DNA of 41,822 bases from Streptomyces atriruber (GCF_001418325.1 NZ_LIPN01000221.1:1-41822); one strand, 5' to 3'. Counted from the stretch's first letter, positions 8,682-17,713 are shown. Notes: generated from the sequence alone by a model not told the origin. Translations and numbers: made by a program.

Positions 8682-10908
8682 GCCGGCGCCTCCGGGCGTC
8701 TATGAGCATCTCCTGCACGTTGCGCAGGGGCTGGCCTTCCGGGTCCATCGAGTGGCGGGTCCAGTTGCCGTCCGCGCCGAGGTGCCAGGAGGCCGTGGTG
8801 TCCGACATGCCGGTCTCCAGGAGCCGGCTGAGGGCCGCCCGGTGCGCCGGGTCCTGAACCCTGACCAGCGCCTCGATACGGCGGTCGAGATTGCGGTGCA
8901 TCATGTCGGCGCTGCCGATCCACACCTCCGGTTCGCCGCCGTTGCCGAAGGCGAAGACCCGGGAGTGCTCGAGGAAGCGGCCGAGGACCGAACGTACGCG
9001 GATGTTCTCCGAGAGCCCCGCGACGCCGGGGCGCACCGCGCAGATGCCGCGCACCCACACGTCCACCTCGACGCCCGCCTGCGACGCGCGGTACAGCGCG
9101 TCGACCACCGCCTCGTCGACCATCGAGTTGACCTTGATGCGGACGTAGGCGGGGCGGCCCGCGCGGTGGTGCTGCATCTCCTTGTTGATGCGCGAGACCA
9201 GGCCGTCGCGCAGGGACTTGGGAGCGACGAGGAGGCGGCGGTACGTCTCCCTGCGGGAGTACCCGGAGAGTCGGTTGAAGAGATCGGAGAGGTCCGCCCC
9301 GACCTCCTGGTTGGAGGTCAGCAGGCCCAGGTCCTCGTAGAGGCGGGCGGTCTTGGGGTGGTAGTTGCCGGTGCCCACGTGCGAGTAGCGGACGAGGGAG
9401 TCGCCCTCTTGGCGCACCACGAGGGAGAGCTTGCAGTGGGTCTTCAGACCGACCAGGCCGTAGACGACGTGGCAGCCGGACTCCTCCAGCTTCCGCGCCC
9501 ACTTGATGTTGGCCTGCTCGTCGAAGCGGGCCTTGATCTCGACGAGGACGAGGACCTGCTTGCCGGACTCGGCGGCGTCGATCAACGCGTCGACTATGGG
9601 GGAGTCGCCCGAGGTCCGGTACAGCGTCTGCTTGATGGCGAGCACGTCCGGGTCGGCGGCCGCCTGCTCCAGGAACGCCTGCACGGAGGTGGAGAACGAG
9701 TCGTACGGGTGGTGCAGGAGTACGTCGCGTTCGCGAAGGGCGGCGAAGATGTCGGGCGCGGACGCCGACTCGACCTCGGCGAGGTCGCGGTGGGTGCCCG
9801 CCACGAACTTCGGGTACTTCAGCTCGGGCCGGTCCAGCTTGGCGATGCTGAAGAGGCCGGTGAGGTCGAGCGGTCCGGGCAGCGGGTAGACCTCGGACTC
9901 GCTGATCTTCAGCTCGCGGACCAGCAGGCTGAGGATGTTCGGGTCGATGGACTCCTCGACCTCCAGGCGCACGGGCGGGCCGAAGCGGCGCCGCATGAGC
10001 TCCTTCTCCAGGGCCTGGAGCAGGTTCTCGGCGTCGTCCTCCTCGACCTCCAGGTCCTCGTTCCTGGTGAGCCGGAACATGTGGTGCTCCTGGATCTCCA
10101 TGCCCGGGAAGAGCTCCTGGAGATGCGCGGGCGCGGCGATGACGTCCTCGATGGGGACGTACCGCTGCGGGGAGGCCTCCAGGAAGCGGGAGAGCAGCGG
10201 AGGGACCTTCACGCGTGCGAAGTGCTGATGGCCGGAGACCGGGTTGCGCACGACCACGGCGAGGTTCAGCGAGAGCCCCGAGATGTACGGGAAGGGGTGC
10301 GCGGGGTCGACGGCCAGCGGCGTCAGGACGGGGAAGATCTGCTGCCGGAAGAGCGTGAAGAGCCGGGACTGCTCCTTCTCGGTCAGCTCGTGCCAGCGCA
10401 CCAGGTGGATGCCCTCGTCGGCGAGGCCGGGCGCGACGTCGTCCTGGTAGCAGGCGGCGTGCCGGGCCATGAGCTCGCGGGAGCGGTTCCAGATGAGTTC
10501 GAGGACCTCGCGGGGCTGCAGGCCGGAGGCCGAACGGGTGGCGACGCCGGTCGCGATGCGGCGCTTGAGGCCGGCCACGCGGACCATGAAGAACTCGTCC
10601 AGGTTCGAGGCGAAGATCGCGAGGAAGTTCGCCCGTTCGAGGAGGGGGGTGTGCGGGTCCTCGGCCAGTTCGAGCACGCGTTCGTTGAAGGCGAGCCAGC
10701 TGCGCTCCCGGTCCAGGAACCGCCCCTGGGGCAGCTCGGCGCCGTCGTGGCCGACCGCGGCGTCCTCGTCGTACGCGTCGAGATCGGCGTCGATGTCGGG
10801 GTCGAGGTCGGAGACGGTGGCGGCGATGGTGGCGGGCCGGTGCGCGGCGATGGAACCCACGGAAGGCTGGGCGTGCTGGACTCGTCCCTGCGTGTTCTGC
10901 TGGCTCAT
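8662..10908 (-). CDS. ppk: Polyphosphate kinase 1
   Basis: PPK1 reversibly transfers the gamma-phosphate of ATP onto polyphosphate. The 748-residue protein shows the N domain ([20 protein letters not shown]), the head domain and both C domains. The phospho-histidine region [17 protein letters not shown] and the [20 protein letters not shown] stretch are intact. An acidic, disordered extension of about 75 residues precedes the N domain. I start it at the ATG at 10908 (MSQQNTQG); the frame continues to 11013 without a clear ribosome site, so the start is uncertain. It heads a ppk-CHAD-Nudix set of overlapping genes. No clear PHO box was found upstream. Confidence 0.95.
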   Translation of the reverse strand: MSQQNTQGRVQHAQPSVGSIAAHRPATIAATVSDLDPDIDADLDAYDEDAAVGHDGAELPQGRFLDRERSWLAFNERVLELAEDPHTPLLERANFLAIFASNLDEFFMVRVAGLKRRIATGVATRSASGLQPREVLELIWNRSRELMARHAACYQDDVAPGLADEGIHLVRWHELTEKEQSRLFTLFRQQIFPVLTPLAVDPAHPFPYISGLSLNLAVVVRNPVSGHQHFARVKVPPLLSRFLEASPQRYVPIEDVIAAPAHLQELFPGMEIQEHHMFRLTRNEDLEVEEDDAENLLQALEKELMRRRFGPPVRLEVEESIDPNILSLLVRELKISESEVYPLPGPLDLTGLFSIAKLDRPELKYPKFVAGTHRDLAEVESASAPDIFAALRERDVLLHHPYDSFSTSVQAFLEQAAADPDVLAIKQTLYRTSGDSPIVDALIDAAESGKQVLVLVEIKARFDEQANIKWARKLEESGCHVVYGLVGLKTHCKLSLVVRQEGDSLVRYSHVGTGNYHPKTARLYEDLGLLTSNQEVGADLSDLFNRLSGYSRRETYRRLLVAPKSLRDGLVSRINKEMQHHRAGRPAYVRIKVNSMVDEAVVDALYRASQAGVEVDVWVRGICAVRPGVAGLSENIRVRSVLGRFLEHSRVFAFGNGGEPEVWIGSADMMHRNLDRRIEALVRVQDPAHRAALSRLLETGMSDTTASWHLGADGNWTRHSMDPEGQPLRNVQEMLIDARRRRRGTATP

Positions 10909-11076
10909 GGACCCATTCTTCCGCGCGGGCACGACTATGGGCGCGTCGGAGAGCGCGGGAGCTAGGCGGAGCTTCCCGTTCACCGGGGCGGGGTCGGGCT
11001 CGGCGGGCTGCATTGAGCGAGCGTCGCAAGGCTGTCTGAATCAGCGGTTACGGCGACATGACGTGCAGGAAATCGG

Positions 11077-11115
11077 CCGAAGGCCCCCGGGCGTCTACAG
11101 GGCGGGGGCCTTCGG
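11077..11115. terminator. Terminator after the ABC permease gene
   Basis: A 12-bp perfect stem (CCGAAGGCCCCC / GGGGGCCTTCGG) with a 15-nt loop lies 58 bp downstream of the permease stop on the minus strand. It lies between that operon and the ppk start and would keep the two transcription units apart. Confidence 0.7.
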
Positions 11116-11120
11116 TCAGC

Positions 11121-11189
11121 ATACGGTTCAGGCCGTGCTCGGCATACGGTTCAGGCCGCGGCGAGCGTACGGTTCAGGCCGCGCGGCGG
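11121..11189. repeat. Three tandem copies of a 23-bp unit at the permease 3' end
   Basis: TACGGTTCAGGCCG recurs at 11122, 11145 and 11168, a period of exactly 23 bp, with diverged spacers. The third copy contains the permease stop codon at 11174-11176. The array thus duplicates the last codons and stop of the gene into the downstream region. It looks like slippage expansion. Confidence 0.8.
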
Positions 11190-12193
11190 CGCAAGAGCAG
11201 GAACGCGGCGTACGTCGCGGCGGCCGCGAGGGCGAGGACGATGCCGGTCTCCACGAACTGGAGCGGCCAGAAGTGCGACGAGGGGTGGAAGTCGGTGTAC
11301 CAGCCGGTGATTCGGTGGTCGGCGAGGCACTGCTGGTACTTGTCCGACCAGTCCAGGCACAGTGACTTCGGCACTCGGCTGCCGTCGGCCGTGAGCATGC
11401 CCCGTTCCACCTCGTAGGCGGAATCGGGGATTTCCGCCGGGTTCCGGTTCGACGAGGTGACCGTGTCGGTCGCCCACAAGTGGACGCGCGCCAGCGGCAG
11501 CAGGACGACCGAGGCCCCCATGACGGCCGCCGCGGCACCCATCGCGGGCAGCGTGCGGCGCAGCAGGATTCCGGCGAGCGCGCCGACGGCGAGGCCGAGG
11601 AGGGCGTACCCGACGGCGACCGTGCCCAGCGAGCCGTACATGGCCCGCTCGTACCAGGAGCCCCTGACGTATTCGAGCTCCGGTCCGGTGGTCCACGCCC
11701 AGCGCTGGACGGCCGTGAAGAGGGTCACGCCGGTGACCGTGAACGCGGCGCACACGGCGAGCCGGGCGGCGAGCCAGCGGGCGGGCGTGGACGACTGCGT
11801 CCAGGCCCAGGTGTACGTGCCGGACTCCAGCTCCTTCGCGACGATCGGGCCCGCGACGAACGCTCCGATCAGGCACGGCAGCACGAGCACGGCCATGCCC
11901 GCGTAATCGAGGTTTCTGTCGAACTGGAATTCGGCGTCCAGGTAGCCGCGGACCTCGCCGCCGCACTCCGGTGTGGTGTGTCTGATGACGCAGTCGGTCG
12001 CCGTGAAGACGTCGGCGGCGTGGGCCACCCAGATGCGGTCCGCGGCCAGCGCCGCGGCGCCGAGCACGAGCAGGCCGAAAGCGATCCACAGGGGCGTGCG
12101 GTGCTGGCGCAGCACCGCACGGTACGGGCCCGGCAGGGCGAAGCCGGTGCGGCGGTCCCGCGGCTCGGCGGGGGCCTTCGTCAGCGTGGTCAC
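11174..12193 (-). CDS. ABC transporter permease
   Basis: This 339-residue protein has about six hydrophobic helices: one after residue 30, pairs near residues 95-150, helices around 175-225 and one near 305-330. A large extracytoplasmic loop with Cys residues (SLCLDWSDKYQQCL) lies before the last helix. It resembles ABC-2-type export permeases encoded with GntR regulators. The GTG start at 12193 overlaps the stop of the ATPase gene by 4 nt. The exported substrate is unknown; antibiotic or lipid export is typical for YtrA-regulated systems. Confidence 0.8.
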   Translation of the reverse strand: MTTLTKAPAEPRDRRTGFALPGPYRAVLRQHRTPLWIAFGLLVLGAAALAADRIWVAHAADVFTATDCVIRHTTPECGGEVRGYLDAEFQFDRNLDYAGMAVLVLPCLIGAFVAGPIVAKELESGTYTWAWTQSSTPARWLAARLAVCAAFTVTGVTLFTAVQRWAWTTGPELEYVRGSWYERAMYGSLGTVAVGYALLGLAVGALAGILLRRTLPAMGAAAAVMGASVVLLPLARVHLWATDTVTSSNRNPAEIPDSAYEVERGMLTADGSRVPKSLCLDWSDKYQQCLADHRITGWYTDFHPSSHFWPLQFVETGIVLALAAAATYAAFLLLRRRAA

Positions 12194-13089
12194 GCGGACA
12201 CCTCCAGTCCGCGAGGGGTGGCGCCGGGGGAGAGGAGGGGCGGCGCGTCCGGGGCGCGCAGGTGGGCGAGCAACAGCTCCTCCAGGGAAGGCTCTTGGAC
12301 GTCCCAGTCGTCGCCGACCGGGCCCTCGGGGCGGATCAGGGCCGTCAGGCCGCGGCCGGTGGCGCGGGACTCGACGACGGTGTGCGGGTGGAGGCGGTCG
12401 GCCGGGCCGCGCCCGGTGACCAGGCGGTGCGCGCCGGTCAGGTCGTCGATGCCGCCGCCGAGGCGGACGCGTCCTGCGGAGACGAGCAGCAAGTGGTCGC
12501 AGGCGTCGGCGAGTTCGCCGATGATGTGCGAGGACATCACCACGGTCGTGCCGTGCTCGGCGGCCTCCGCCATGAGCGTGCCCATGAGCTGGTGCCGGGC
12601 GAGGGGGTCGAGGTCGGACATCGGTTCGTCCAGGAGCAGGAGCTCGGCGCGCTTGCCGAGGGCGAGGGCGAGCGCGACGCGGGTGCGCTGGCCGCCGGAG
12701 AGGGTCCGGACGCGGGCGTCGTGGTCGAGCCCGCCGACGCTCACGACGCGCTCGGCGACGGCCGGGTCCCAGCGCCCCGGGTTGAGCTCGGCGCCGAGCC
12801 GCAGCGTCTCCGCGACGGTCAGCTGCGGATAGAGCGGCTTGTTCTGGGCGACGTACGCGATGCGCGCGCGGGCCTCGGCGGGCCGGGTGCCGAGCACGGT
12901 GAGCGTGCCCTCGGTGGGCCGGTCGAGGCCCGCCGCGAGGGCGAGCAGGGTCGACTTGCCCGCGCCGTTCGGGCCGACGACCGCGCAGACGCGGCCGGTG
13001 GGCAGGCGGAAGGCGCAGTCCCGCAGGGCGTATCGGCTCCGTCCGAAGCGTTTGGTCAGTGCGGTCGCCTCGATGGCGGTGTCGGTCAT
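12190..13089 (-). CDS. ABC transporter ATP-binding protein
   Basis: This 299-residue ATPase carries Walker A VVGPNGAGKST, signature TLSGGQRTRVALAL, Walker B LLLLDEPMSDLD and the switch His in SSHII. The C-terminal extension of about 80 residues after the ATPase fold is usual in drug- or bacitracin-exporter ATPases. The ATG at 13089 overlaps the upstream GntR stop (ATGA), and the stop overlaps the permease start. It energises the downstream permease. Confidence 0.92.
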   Translation of the reverse strand: MTDTAIEATALTKRFGRSRYALRDCAFRLPTGRVCAVVGPNGAGKSTLLALAAGLDRPTEGTLTVLGTRPAEARARIAYVAQNKPLYPQLTVAETLRLGAELNPGRWDPAVAERVVSVGGLDHDARVRTLSGGQRTRVALALALGKRAELLLLDEPMSDLDPLARHQLMGTLMAEAAEHGTTVVMSSHIIGELADACDHLLLVSAGRVRLGGGIDDLTGAHRLVTGRGPADRLHPHTVVESRATGRGLTALIRPEGPVGDDWDVQEPSLEELLLAHLRAPDAPPLLSPGATPRGLEVSA

Positions 13090-13502
13090 GCGGGGTCCCC
13101 CCTGGTTTCCGGCTCCTGGGTCTGCGGATCGTCGAACTGTTCTTCCAGTACGGCCGTGAACAGCGCCGCCACGTCGTCCCTGTCGAGCCCCGCCTGCCGG
13201 GCCCGGGCGGCCCACTCGGCGAGTTCCCCCCGCAGCGGTGAGTCGGTGGCCGCGCTGCCCAGCGTCCGGCGGACGAACGTGCCGAGGCCGCGGCGGGCCT
13301 CGACCAGGCCCTCGCGCTCCAGCTCGCGGTAGGCCTTCAGCACGGTGTTCGGGTTGATGGCCGTGGCCTCCACGACCTCGCGGGCCGTCGGCAGCTTGTC
13401 GCCGGGCTCCAGCAGGCCGAGGCGCAGCGCCTGGTGGGTCTGCCGGACGATCTGGAGGTACGTGGCGACGCCGCTGCGCCGGTCGATGCGGTACTCGACC
13501 AC
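13086..13502 (-). CDS. GntR family regulator, YtrA subfamily
   Basis: This 138-residue repressor has an N-terminal winged helix (EYRIDRRSGVATYLQIVRQ through TAREVVEATAINPNTVLKAY) and only a short C-terminal helical tail. That is the hallmark of the YtrA subfamily, which autoregulates ABC transporter operons. The GTG at 13502 fits the family start; the frame remains open upstream only across the palindrome. It leads an ATGA/GTGA-overlapped regulator-ATPase-permease operon and probably binds the inverted repeat at 13505-13552. Confidence 0.9.
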   Translation of the reverse strand: MVEYRIDRRSGVATYLQIVRQTHQALRLGLLEPGDKLPTAREVVEATAINPNTVLKAYRELEREGLVEARRGLGTFVRRTLGSAATDSPLRGELAEWAARARQAGLDRDDVAALFTAVLEEQFDDPQTQEPETRGDPA

Positions 13503-13504
13503 TG

Positions 13505-13552
13505 CCTTGCACCACCCTTTCACTAATTGAGTAGTGAAAGGGTGGTGCAAGG
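13505..13552. promoter_or_regulatory. 48-bp palindromic operator of the GntR/ABC operon
   Basis: Two perfect 21-nt arms (13505-13525 and 13532-13552) flank a 6-nt spacer, ATTGAG. The central part, CACTA-N6-TAGTG, resembles a GntR dimer site. On the minus strand the outer arm supplies TTGCAC as a possible -35, with ATTAGT 17 bp later as a possible -10. The palindrome then continues to 2 nt before the GTG, so it could also fold in RNA and hide the ribosome site. Confidence 0.8.
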
Positions 13553-13700
13553 GGAGCCCGCCGGTCAAGTGGAAGTTTTGAGACGTCTTCCCGGAGGTTT
13601 CGGGGGAGAGGTCCCCGGGGTTTCGGGGAGGCGTCCGCGATCTTGTAACGTCTGCCGCTCGGAGTTGACGTGAACACGCACGATTTACGGGGGTTCCACC

Positions 13701-14042
13701 ATGTCCCAGCAGCGCCTCTCGCCCCTCATGAAGGTGGCGGTCCTCGCCATCGCGGCGGTCATCGCGGGCGTCTGGATGTACACGAGCCGCGGCAACACCA
13801 CCGGTCCCGACAGCGAGAGCGCGAAGGCGCCCGCGGTCGCGGAGGTCGGTGACTGCGTGCAGAACAAGGGGTCCGACGACAGCCCCGACATGGAGGTCAT
13901 CGACTGCTCGGACGCCGAGGCGGACTACAAGGTCGCGAGCAAGTTCGAGAACGAGTGCGAGCCGGGGCAGACCCGGTACGAGCAGACCCGGCGGGGCCGG
14001 GTGCAGTTCTCGATGTGTCTGACGCAGGTCGGGGCGAAGTAG
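13701..14042 (+). CDS. Small membrane-anchored protein with conserved Cys, LppU-like
   Basis: The 113-residue protein has a basic N-terminus, one hydrophobic helix (about residues 11-26) and an exported domain of about 75 residues. That domain has four Cys (in VGDCVQN, VIDCSDA, NECEPG and FSMCL), probably forming two disulfides. The VGDCV...CSD pattern recalls small exported Streptomyces/mycobacterial proteins of the LppU type, from memory. No catalytic motif is visible. It is transcribed alone and is followed by a strong hairpin. Confidence 0.75.
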   Translation: MSQQRLSPLMKVAVLAIAAVIAGVWMYTSRGNTTGPDSESAKAPAVAEVGDCVQNKGSDDSPDMEVIDCSDAEADYKVASKFENECEPGQTRYEQTRRGRVQFSMCLTQVGAK

Positions 14043-14058
14043 CGGGACCTGGACGTGT

Positions 14059-14102
14059 GAAGGGCGCGGCTCCCCCTCCCAGGAGGGGGAGCCGCGCCCT
14101 TC
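14059..14102. terminator. Strong bidirectional terminator
   Basis: A 21-nt inverted repeat (14059-14079 and 14082-14102) forms a stem of about 19 bp with a tiny loop. It lies between the converging small membrane protein gene and mshD. Confidence 0.85.
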
Positions 14103-14147
14103 GTGTGTGTCGAGGGGGGCGGTGTGGCCGACTGTGAGCCGGAGTGG

Positions 14148-15083
14148 TCAGGACTCCGTGCGGTACATCAGGTCCGTTTCGTGCGTGACGAAGCCGAGGC
14201 GTTCGTAGACGCTCACGGCCGCCTTGTTGTCCGCGTCCACGTACAGCATCGCGGTCGGCAGGCCCGCCTCCGCGAGGTGGCGCAGACCGGTCGTGGTCAG
14301 CGCCTTGCCGAGGCCGCCGCCCTGCGCGCCCGGTCGTACGCCCACCACGTACACCTCTCCCAGACGCTCGTCGGCGTGCACCTTCGTCCAGTGGAAGCCG
14401 ACCAGTTCGCCGTCGCTCTTGCGCTCGGCGAGGAAGAAGCCCGCCGGGTCGAACCACGGCTCCGCCTTGCGGTCGTCCAGGTCGCGCTGGGTGAGGGCGC
14501 CCTGCTCGGGGTGGTGGGCGAAGGCCTCCGCGTTCACCGCGAGCCAGGCCGCGTCGTCCTGTCCGGGGACGAAGGTGCGTACGGAGACGCCCTCGGGGAG
14601 CGTCGGGTCCGGCAGGTCGAGGTCCGTGAGCGGGCGCCGCATCTGGCGCAGTTCGCGGAAGAGGGCGAGGCCCAGTACCTGCGCGAGGTGGCGGGCCGCG
14701 GAGTGCCCGCCGTGCGCCCACACGCGCAGTCGGCGGCCCGACTCCGCGAGCAGCGCCGTGCCGAGCGCCCTGCCGTGTCCGTGCCCACGGCGCGAGGGGT
14801 GCACGACGAGCTCCGCGGCGGGGGCCTCGACGGGGTCGGTGTCCTCCAGCTGCGCGTACCCGACGAGCTGGTCCTCGACGGTGAGCAGCAGGTGCCGGAC
14901 GCCGTCGCGGGCGCCGCCGCGGAGCTGCAGCCGGCCCTGCTCGGACACCGCCTGCTGCCCGTCCGTACGGGCTGCCTCGGCGAGCAGCGCGAGCACGGCT
15001 TCGGCTTGCGCGGAGGTGAGTTCGGCGAGGGTGTCGATCTTTCGGAGGGAGGTGGGGGTGTCGGCGGGGCGGTCGTCAGTCAT
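14148..15083 (-). CDS. mshD: Mycothiol synthase MshD
   Basis: The enzyme acetylates Cys-GlcN-Ins with acetyl-CoA in the last step of mycothiol synthesis in the cytoplasm. The 311-residue protein has two GNAT domains. The N-terminal one contains AELVVHPSRRGHGHGRALG; the active C-terminal one contains VYVVGVRPGAQGGGLGKALT, with FHWTKVH and LYVDADNKAAVSVYERLGF. Start ATG at 15083; a TACGCT hexamer ends 7 nt upstream on the minus strand, suggesting a leaderless message. The frame continues upstream into repeats and is not coding. Confidence 0.93.
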   Translation of the reverse strand: MTDDRPADTPTSLRKIDTLAELTSAQAEAVLALLAEAARTDGQQAVSEQGRLQLRGGARDGVRHLLLTVEDQLVGYAQLEDTDPVEAPAAELVVHPSRRGHGHGRALGTALLAESGRRLRVWAHGGHSAARHLAQVLGLALFRELRQMRRPLTDLDLPDPTLPEGVSVRTFVPGQDDAAWLAVNAEAFAHHPEQGALTQRDLDDRKAEPWFDPAGFFLAERKSDGELVGFHWTKVHADERLGEVYVVGVRPGAQGGGLGKALTTTGLRHLAEAGLPTAMLYVDADNKAAVSVYERLGFVTHETDLMYRTES

Positions 15084-15148
15084 GTCCCCGAGCGTATTCT
15101 GGCGGGGGCGCCTTTGGGGGTGGGGGCGTTGCGCTGCTCGCCTTGTCC

Positions 15149-15650
15149 TCAAGCGCCGGACGGGCTCCCCCCTCTTGGCCTGGTGTGGTTCTTCGGCCTC
15201 CCGCCGGGGGTGGGTTGTCGCGCTGCGCGCTCGTCCTCAAGCGCCGGACGGGCTCCCCCCTCTTGGCCTGGTGCGGTTCTTCGGCCTCCCGCCGGGGGTG
15301 GGTTGTCGCGCTGCGCGCTCGTCCTCAAACGCCGGACGGGCTGGAACCGTGTCCCGAGGCTCGTTCCCAAGCGGTGGGCGGGCTGGACTGTGTTCCGAGG
15401 TTCGTTCTCAAGCGGTGGGCGGGCTGAACTGTGTCCCGAGGCTCGTTCCCAAGCGGTGGGCGGGCTGGACTGTGTTCCGAGGTTCGTTCTCAAGCGGTGG
15501 GCGGGCTGGAACCGTGTTCCGAGGCTTGTCCTCAAGCGGTGGGCGGGCTGGAACCGTGTTCCGAGGCTTGTTCTCAAGCGGTGGGAAGGGCTGGATGGGG
15601 CCGGGGCGGGCTGGAGCCGTGCCCCTAGGCTCGTTCTCAAGTGGTGGGCG
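15149..15650. repeat. Tandem repeat array derived from a common intergenic element
   Basis: Units begin with TCAAGCG or TCAAACG followed by SSKGGRCGGGCT. Two long units start near 15151 and 15239 (88-bp period, to a copy at 15327). Then shorter units recur at 15369, 15410, 15451, 15492, 15534 and 15576, spaced 41, 41, 41, 42 and 42 bp. A decayed copy lies near 15637. The seed (CTCAAACGCCGGACGGGCT) is, from memory, a very common intergenic repeat in Streptomyces. Several frames stay open across the array because units lack stops, but none has codon bias or a ribosome site. The 690-bp gap between mshD and the 5'-nucleotidase gene holds nothing else coding. Confidence 0.88.
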
Positions 15651-15672
15651 TGCTTGGGGCTGTTTCCTCAAG

Positions 15673-15694
15673 GGCAACCAGGCTGTAACCAGCA
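15673..15694 (+). promoter_or_regulatory. Possible degenerate PHO box upstream of the 5'-nucleotidase gene
   Basis: GGCAACC (15673) and TGTAACC (15684) are spaced exactly 11 bp apart, about 90 bp before the GTG start. They share only the ACC core with the PhoP consensus GTTCACC. Phosphate control of this nucleotidase is plausible, but the match is weak. Confidence 0.3.
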
Positions 15695-15773
15695 ACCCTC
15701 TGTTGCGCTACGCGCGTTGACTCTAGGCTGCCGACGGTTCCGGTCTTCTCACAACTAGCCCCCGGGGGAACAC

Positions 15774-17606
15774 GTGTCCGCCATACCCAAGCATCGCAGG
15801 CCCAGGCCTCGGGCCACTCGTGTTCTTGCCGTGGCGGCGGGGATCGCCACGGTGGGGGCGTTGGTCGTCTCCTTGCCCGCCAGTGCCGGGCAGGACCACT
15901 CCGGCCGGGGCAAGGGAGGGCAGAAGCGCACCGTTGACGTGCAGCTGCTGTCCTTCAACGACTTCCACGGGAATCTGCAGCCGCCCGCCGGATCGTCGGG
16001 GCAGGTGACGGAGAAGCAGGCCGACGGGAGCGAGAAGAAGGTCGATGCCGGTGGGGTCGAGTACCTCGCCGGCTCGTTGCGGACCGCCCGCAAGGGCAAC
16101 CCCTACAGCGTCACCGCCGCCGCGGGCGACCTCATCGGCGCCAGTCCGCTGCTGTCCGGGCTCTTCCACGACGAGCCCACCGTCGAGGCGATGAACAAGC
16201 TCGACCTGGACGTCACCAGCGTCGGCAACCACGAGTTCGACGAGGGGGCCGAGGAGCTGGCCCGGATGCAGAACGGCGGCTGTCACCCCAAGGACGGCTG
16301 CTTCGAGAAGGAGAAGGACGGGAAGGGGAAGAAGTTCAAGGGCGCCGACTACCCCTATCTCGCCGCCAACGTCACCGACGAGAAGACCGGCAAGCCCATC
16401 CTCAAGCCCTACTGGGTGTGGAAGCACAAGGGCGTCAAGATCGGCTTCATCGGCGTGACCCTGGAGGGCACCCCCGACATCGTCTCCGCGGACGGCGTCA
16501 AGGGGCTGAAGTTCCACGACGAGATCGAGACCGTCAACAAGTACGCGAAGATCCTCGACAAGCAGGGCGTGAAGTCCATCGTCACGCTCATCCACGAGGG
16601 CGGCGTGCCGAAGTCGCAGACGTACAACTACGACTGCGACTCCCCGGGCGCGGGCGACGGCATCTCGGGCCCGATCACCACCATCGCCAAGGGCATCACG
16701 CCCAAGGTCGACGCGCTCGTCACCGGGCACACCCACAACGCGTACGTCTGTACGATCCCGGACCCCGCGGGCAAGCCGCGCATGGTCACCTCGGCGTCCT
16801 CGTTCGGCAAGCTCTACACGGACACCACGCTCACGTACGACCGCAGGACCAAGGACATCGTGCGGACGCGCGTGAAGTCGGCCAACCACGTCGTCAGCCG
16901 TGAGCAGGCCAAGGCGCCCGACATGACCTCGCTGATCTCGCGCTGGGACAAGCTGGCCGCGCCCGTCGCCAACAAGGCCGTCGGCCACATCTCGGCGGAC
17001 ATCCCGGGGCGCGGCGCCGGTGTCCCCGAGTCCCCGCTCGGCGACCTCATCGCGGACGCGCAGCTCGCGCACGCCAAGTCCGTTGATCCGGAGGCCGATC
17101 TGGCGCTGATGAACCCGGGAGGCATCCGCTCCGACCTCGTCTTCAAGGCGAGCGGCAGCGAGGGTGACGGCGTCGTCACGTACGGCGAGGCGTTCACCGT
17201 GCAGCCGTTCAGCAACACCGTCAATCTGGTCGACCTGACCGGCGCGCAGCTCGTCACCGGGCTGAAGCAGCAGGTCAGCGGGTCCAACGAGGCCTCCCCG
17301 AAGGTTCTTCAGGTCTCGGACGGGCTGACGTACACGCTGGACATGACCAAGACCGGCGCGGACCGGGTCGTCGCCGACTCGATCAAGCTGAACGGCAAGG
17401 CGATCGACCCCGCGGCCACCTACCGCGTCGCGATGAACTCCTTCCTGGCGGGCGGCGGCGACGGCTTCGCCGAGCTCGGCAAGGGCACGAAGTCGCTCGT
17501 CGGCAGCGACGACCTGAAGGCGCTCAACGACTACCTGACCGCCAACTCCTCGGCGGACAAGCCGATCGCGCCGCCGAAGGCCGACCGGATCACGATCGTG
17601 AAGTAG
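15774..17606 (+). CDS. Secreted 5'-nucleotidase/metallophosphatase
   Basis: This 610-residue exported enzyme releases phosphate from nucleotides outside the cell. The signal peptide has a basic N-terminus (RRPRPRATR) and ends ASA before Gly39. The calcineurin-like domain shows LLSFNDFHGNL, GDLIGASPLLSG, GNHEFDEG and TGHTHN metal-ligand motifs. The C-terminal 5'-nucleotidase domain has LMNPGGIRSDL and the substrate-binding VQPFSNTVNLVDL and MNSFLAGGGDGF. The GTG at 15774 follows GGGGGAA. No anchor is seen, so it is probably released. It fits the phosphate-scavenging context of pst and ppk. Confidence 0.93.
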   Translation: MSAIPKHRRPRPRATRVLAVAAGIATVGALVVSLPASAGQDHSGRGKGGQKRTVDVQLLSFNDFHGNLQPPAGSSGQVTEKQADGSEKKVDAGGVEYLAGSLRTARKGNPYSVTAAAGDLIGASPLLSGLFHDEPTVEAMNKLDLDVTSVGNHEFDEGAEELARMQNGGCHPKDGCFEKEKDGKGKKFKGADYPYLAANVTDEKTGKPILKPYWVWKHKGVKIGFIGVTLEGTPDIVSADGVKGLKFHDEIETVNKYAKILDKQGVKSIVTLIHEGGVPKSQTYNYDCDSPGAGDGISGPITTIAKGITPKVDALVTGHTHNAYVCTIPDPAGKPRMVTSASSFGKLYTDTTLTYDRRTKDIVRTRVKSANHVVSREQAKAPDMTSLISRWDKLAAPVANKAVGHISADIPGRGAGVPESPLGDLIADAQLAHAKSVDPEADLALMNPGGIRSDLVFKASGSEGDGVVTYGEAFTVQPFSNTVNLVDLTGAQLVTGLKQQVSGSNEASPKVLQVSDGLTYTLDMTKTGADRVVADSIKLNGKAIDPAATYRVAMNSFLAGGGDGFAELGKGTKSLVGSDDLKALNDYLTANSSADKPIAPPKADRITIVK

Positions 17607-17693
17607 GACGTGAAGCGGAACGTGACGCAGGTGACAGCCCGGTGGCCCGCGGGTGGCGTGTGATGAAAACGGCGCGTTAAAGAAGCGGCCGAA

Positions 17694-17713
17694 ACCGGGT
17701 GTTACCGGGTGTA
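17694..17713. repeat. 10-bp tandem direct repeat upstream of a DUF2993 gene
   Basis: ACCGGGTGTT is followed at once by ACCGGGTGTA, 40 bp before the DUF2993 gene start. It may be a regulator site or a chance duplication; no factor is suggested. Confidence 0.4.

Noticed and set aside
10909..11076. PHO box upstream of ppk
   Set aside because: A single GTTCACC occurs at 10979 on the plus strand, in the wrong orientation and without an 11-bp partner.
15149..15650. CRISPR array
   Set aside because: Units of 41-42 bp are similar across their whole length without conserved-repeat/unique-spacer structure, and no cas genes are near.
14103..15758. Long plus-strand open frames (up to 551 codons) across mshD antisense and the repeat array
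   Set aside because: They arise from GC-rich stop-free antisense DNA and tandem repeats, lack a ribosome site and encode repetitive low-complexity sequence.
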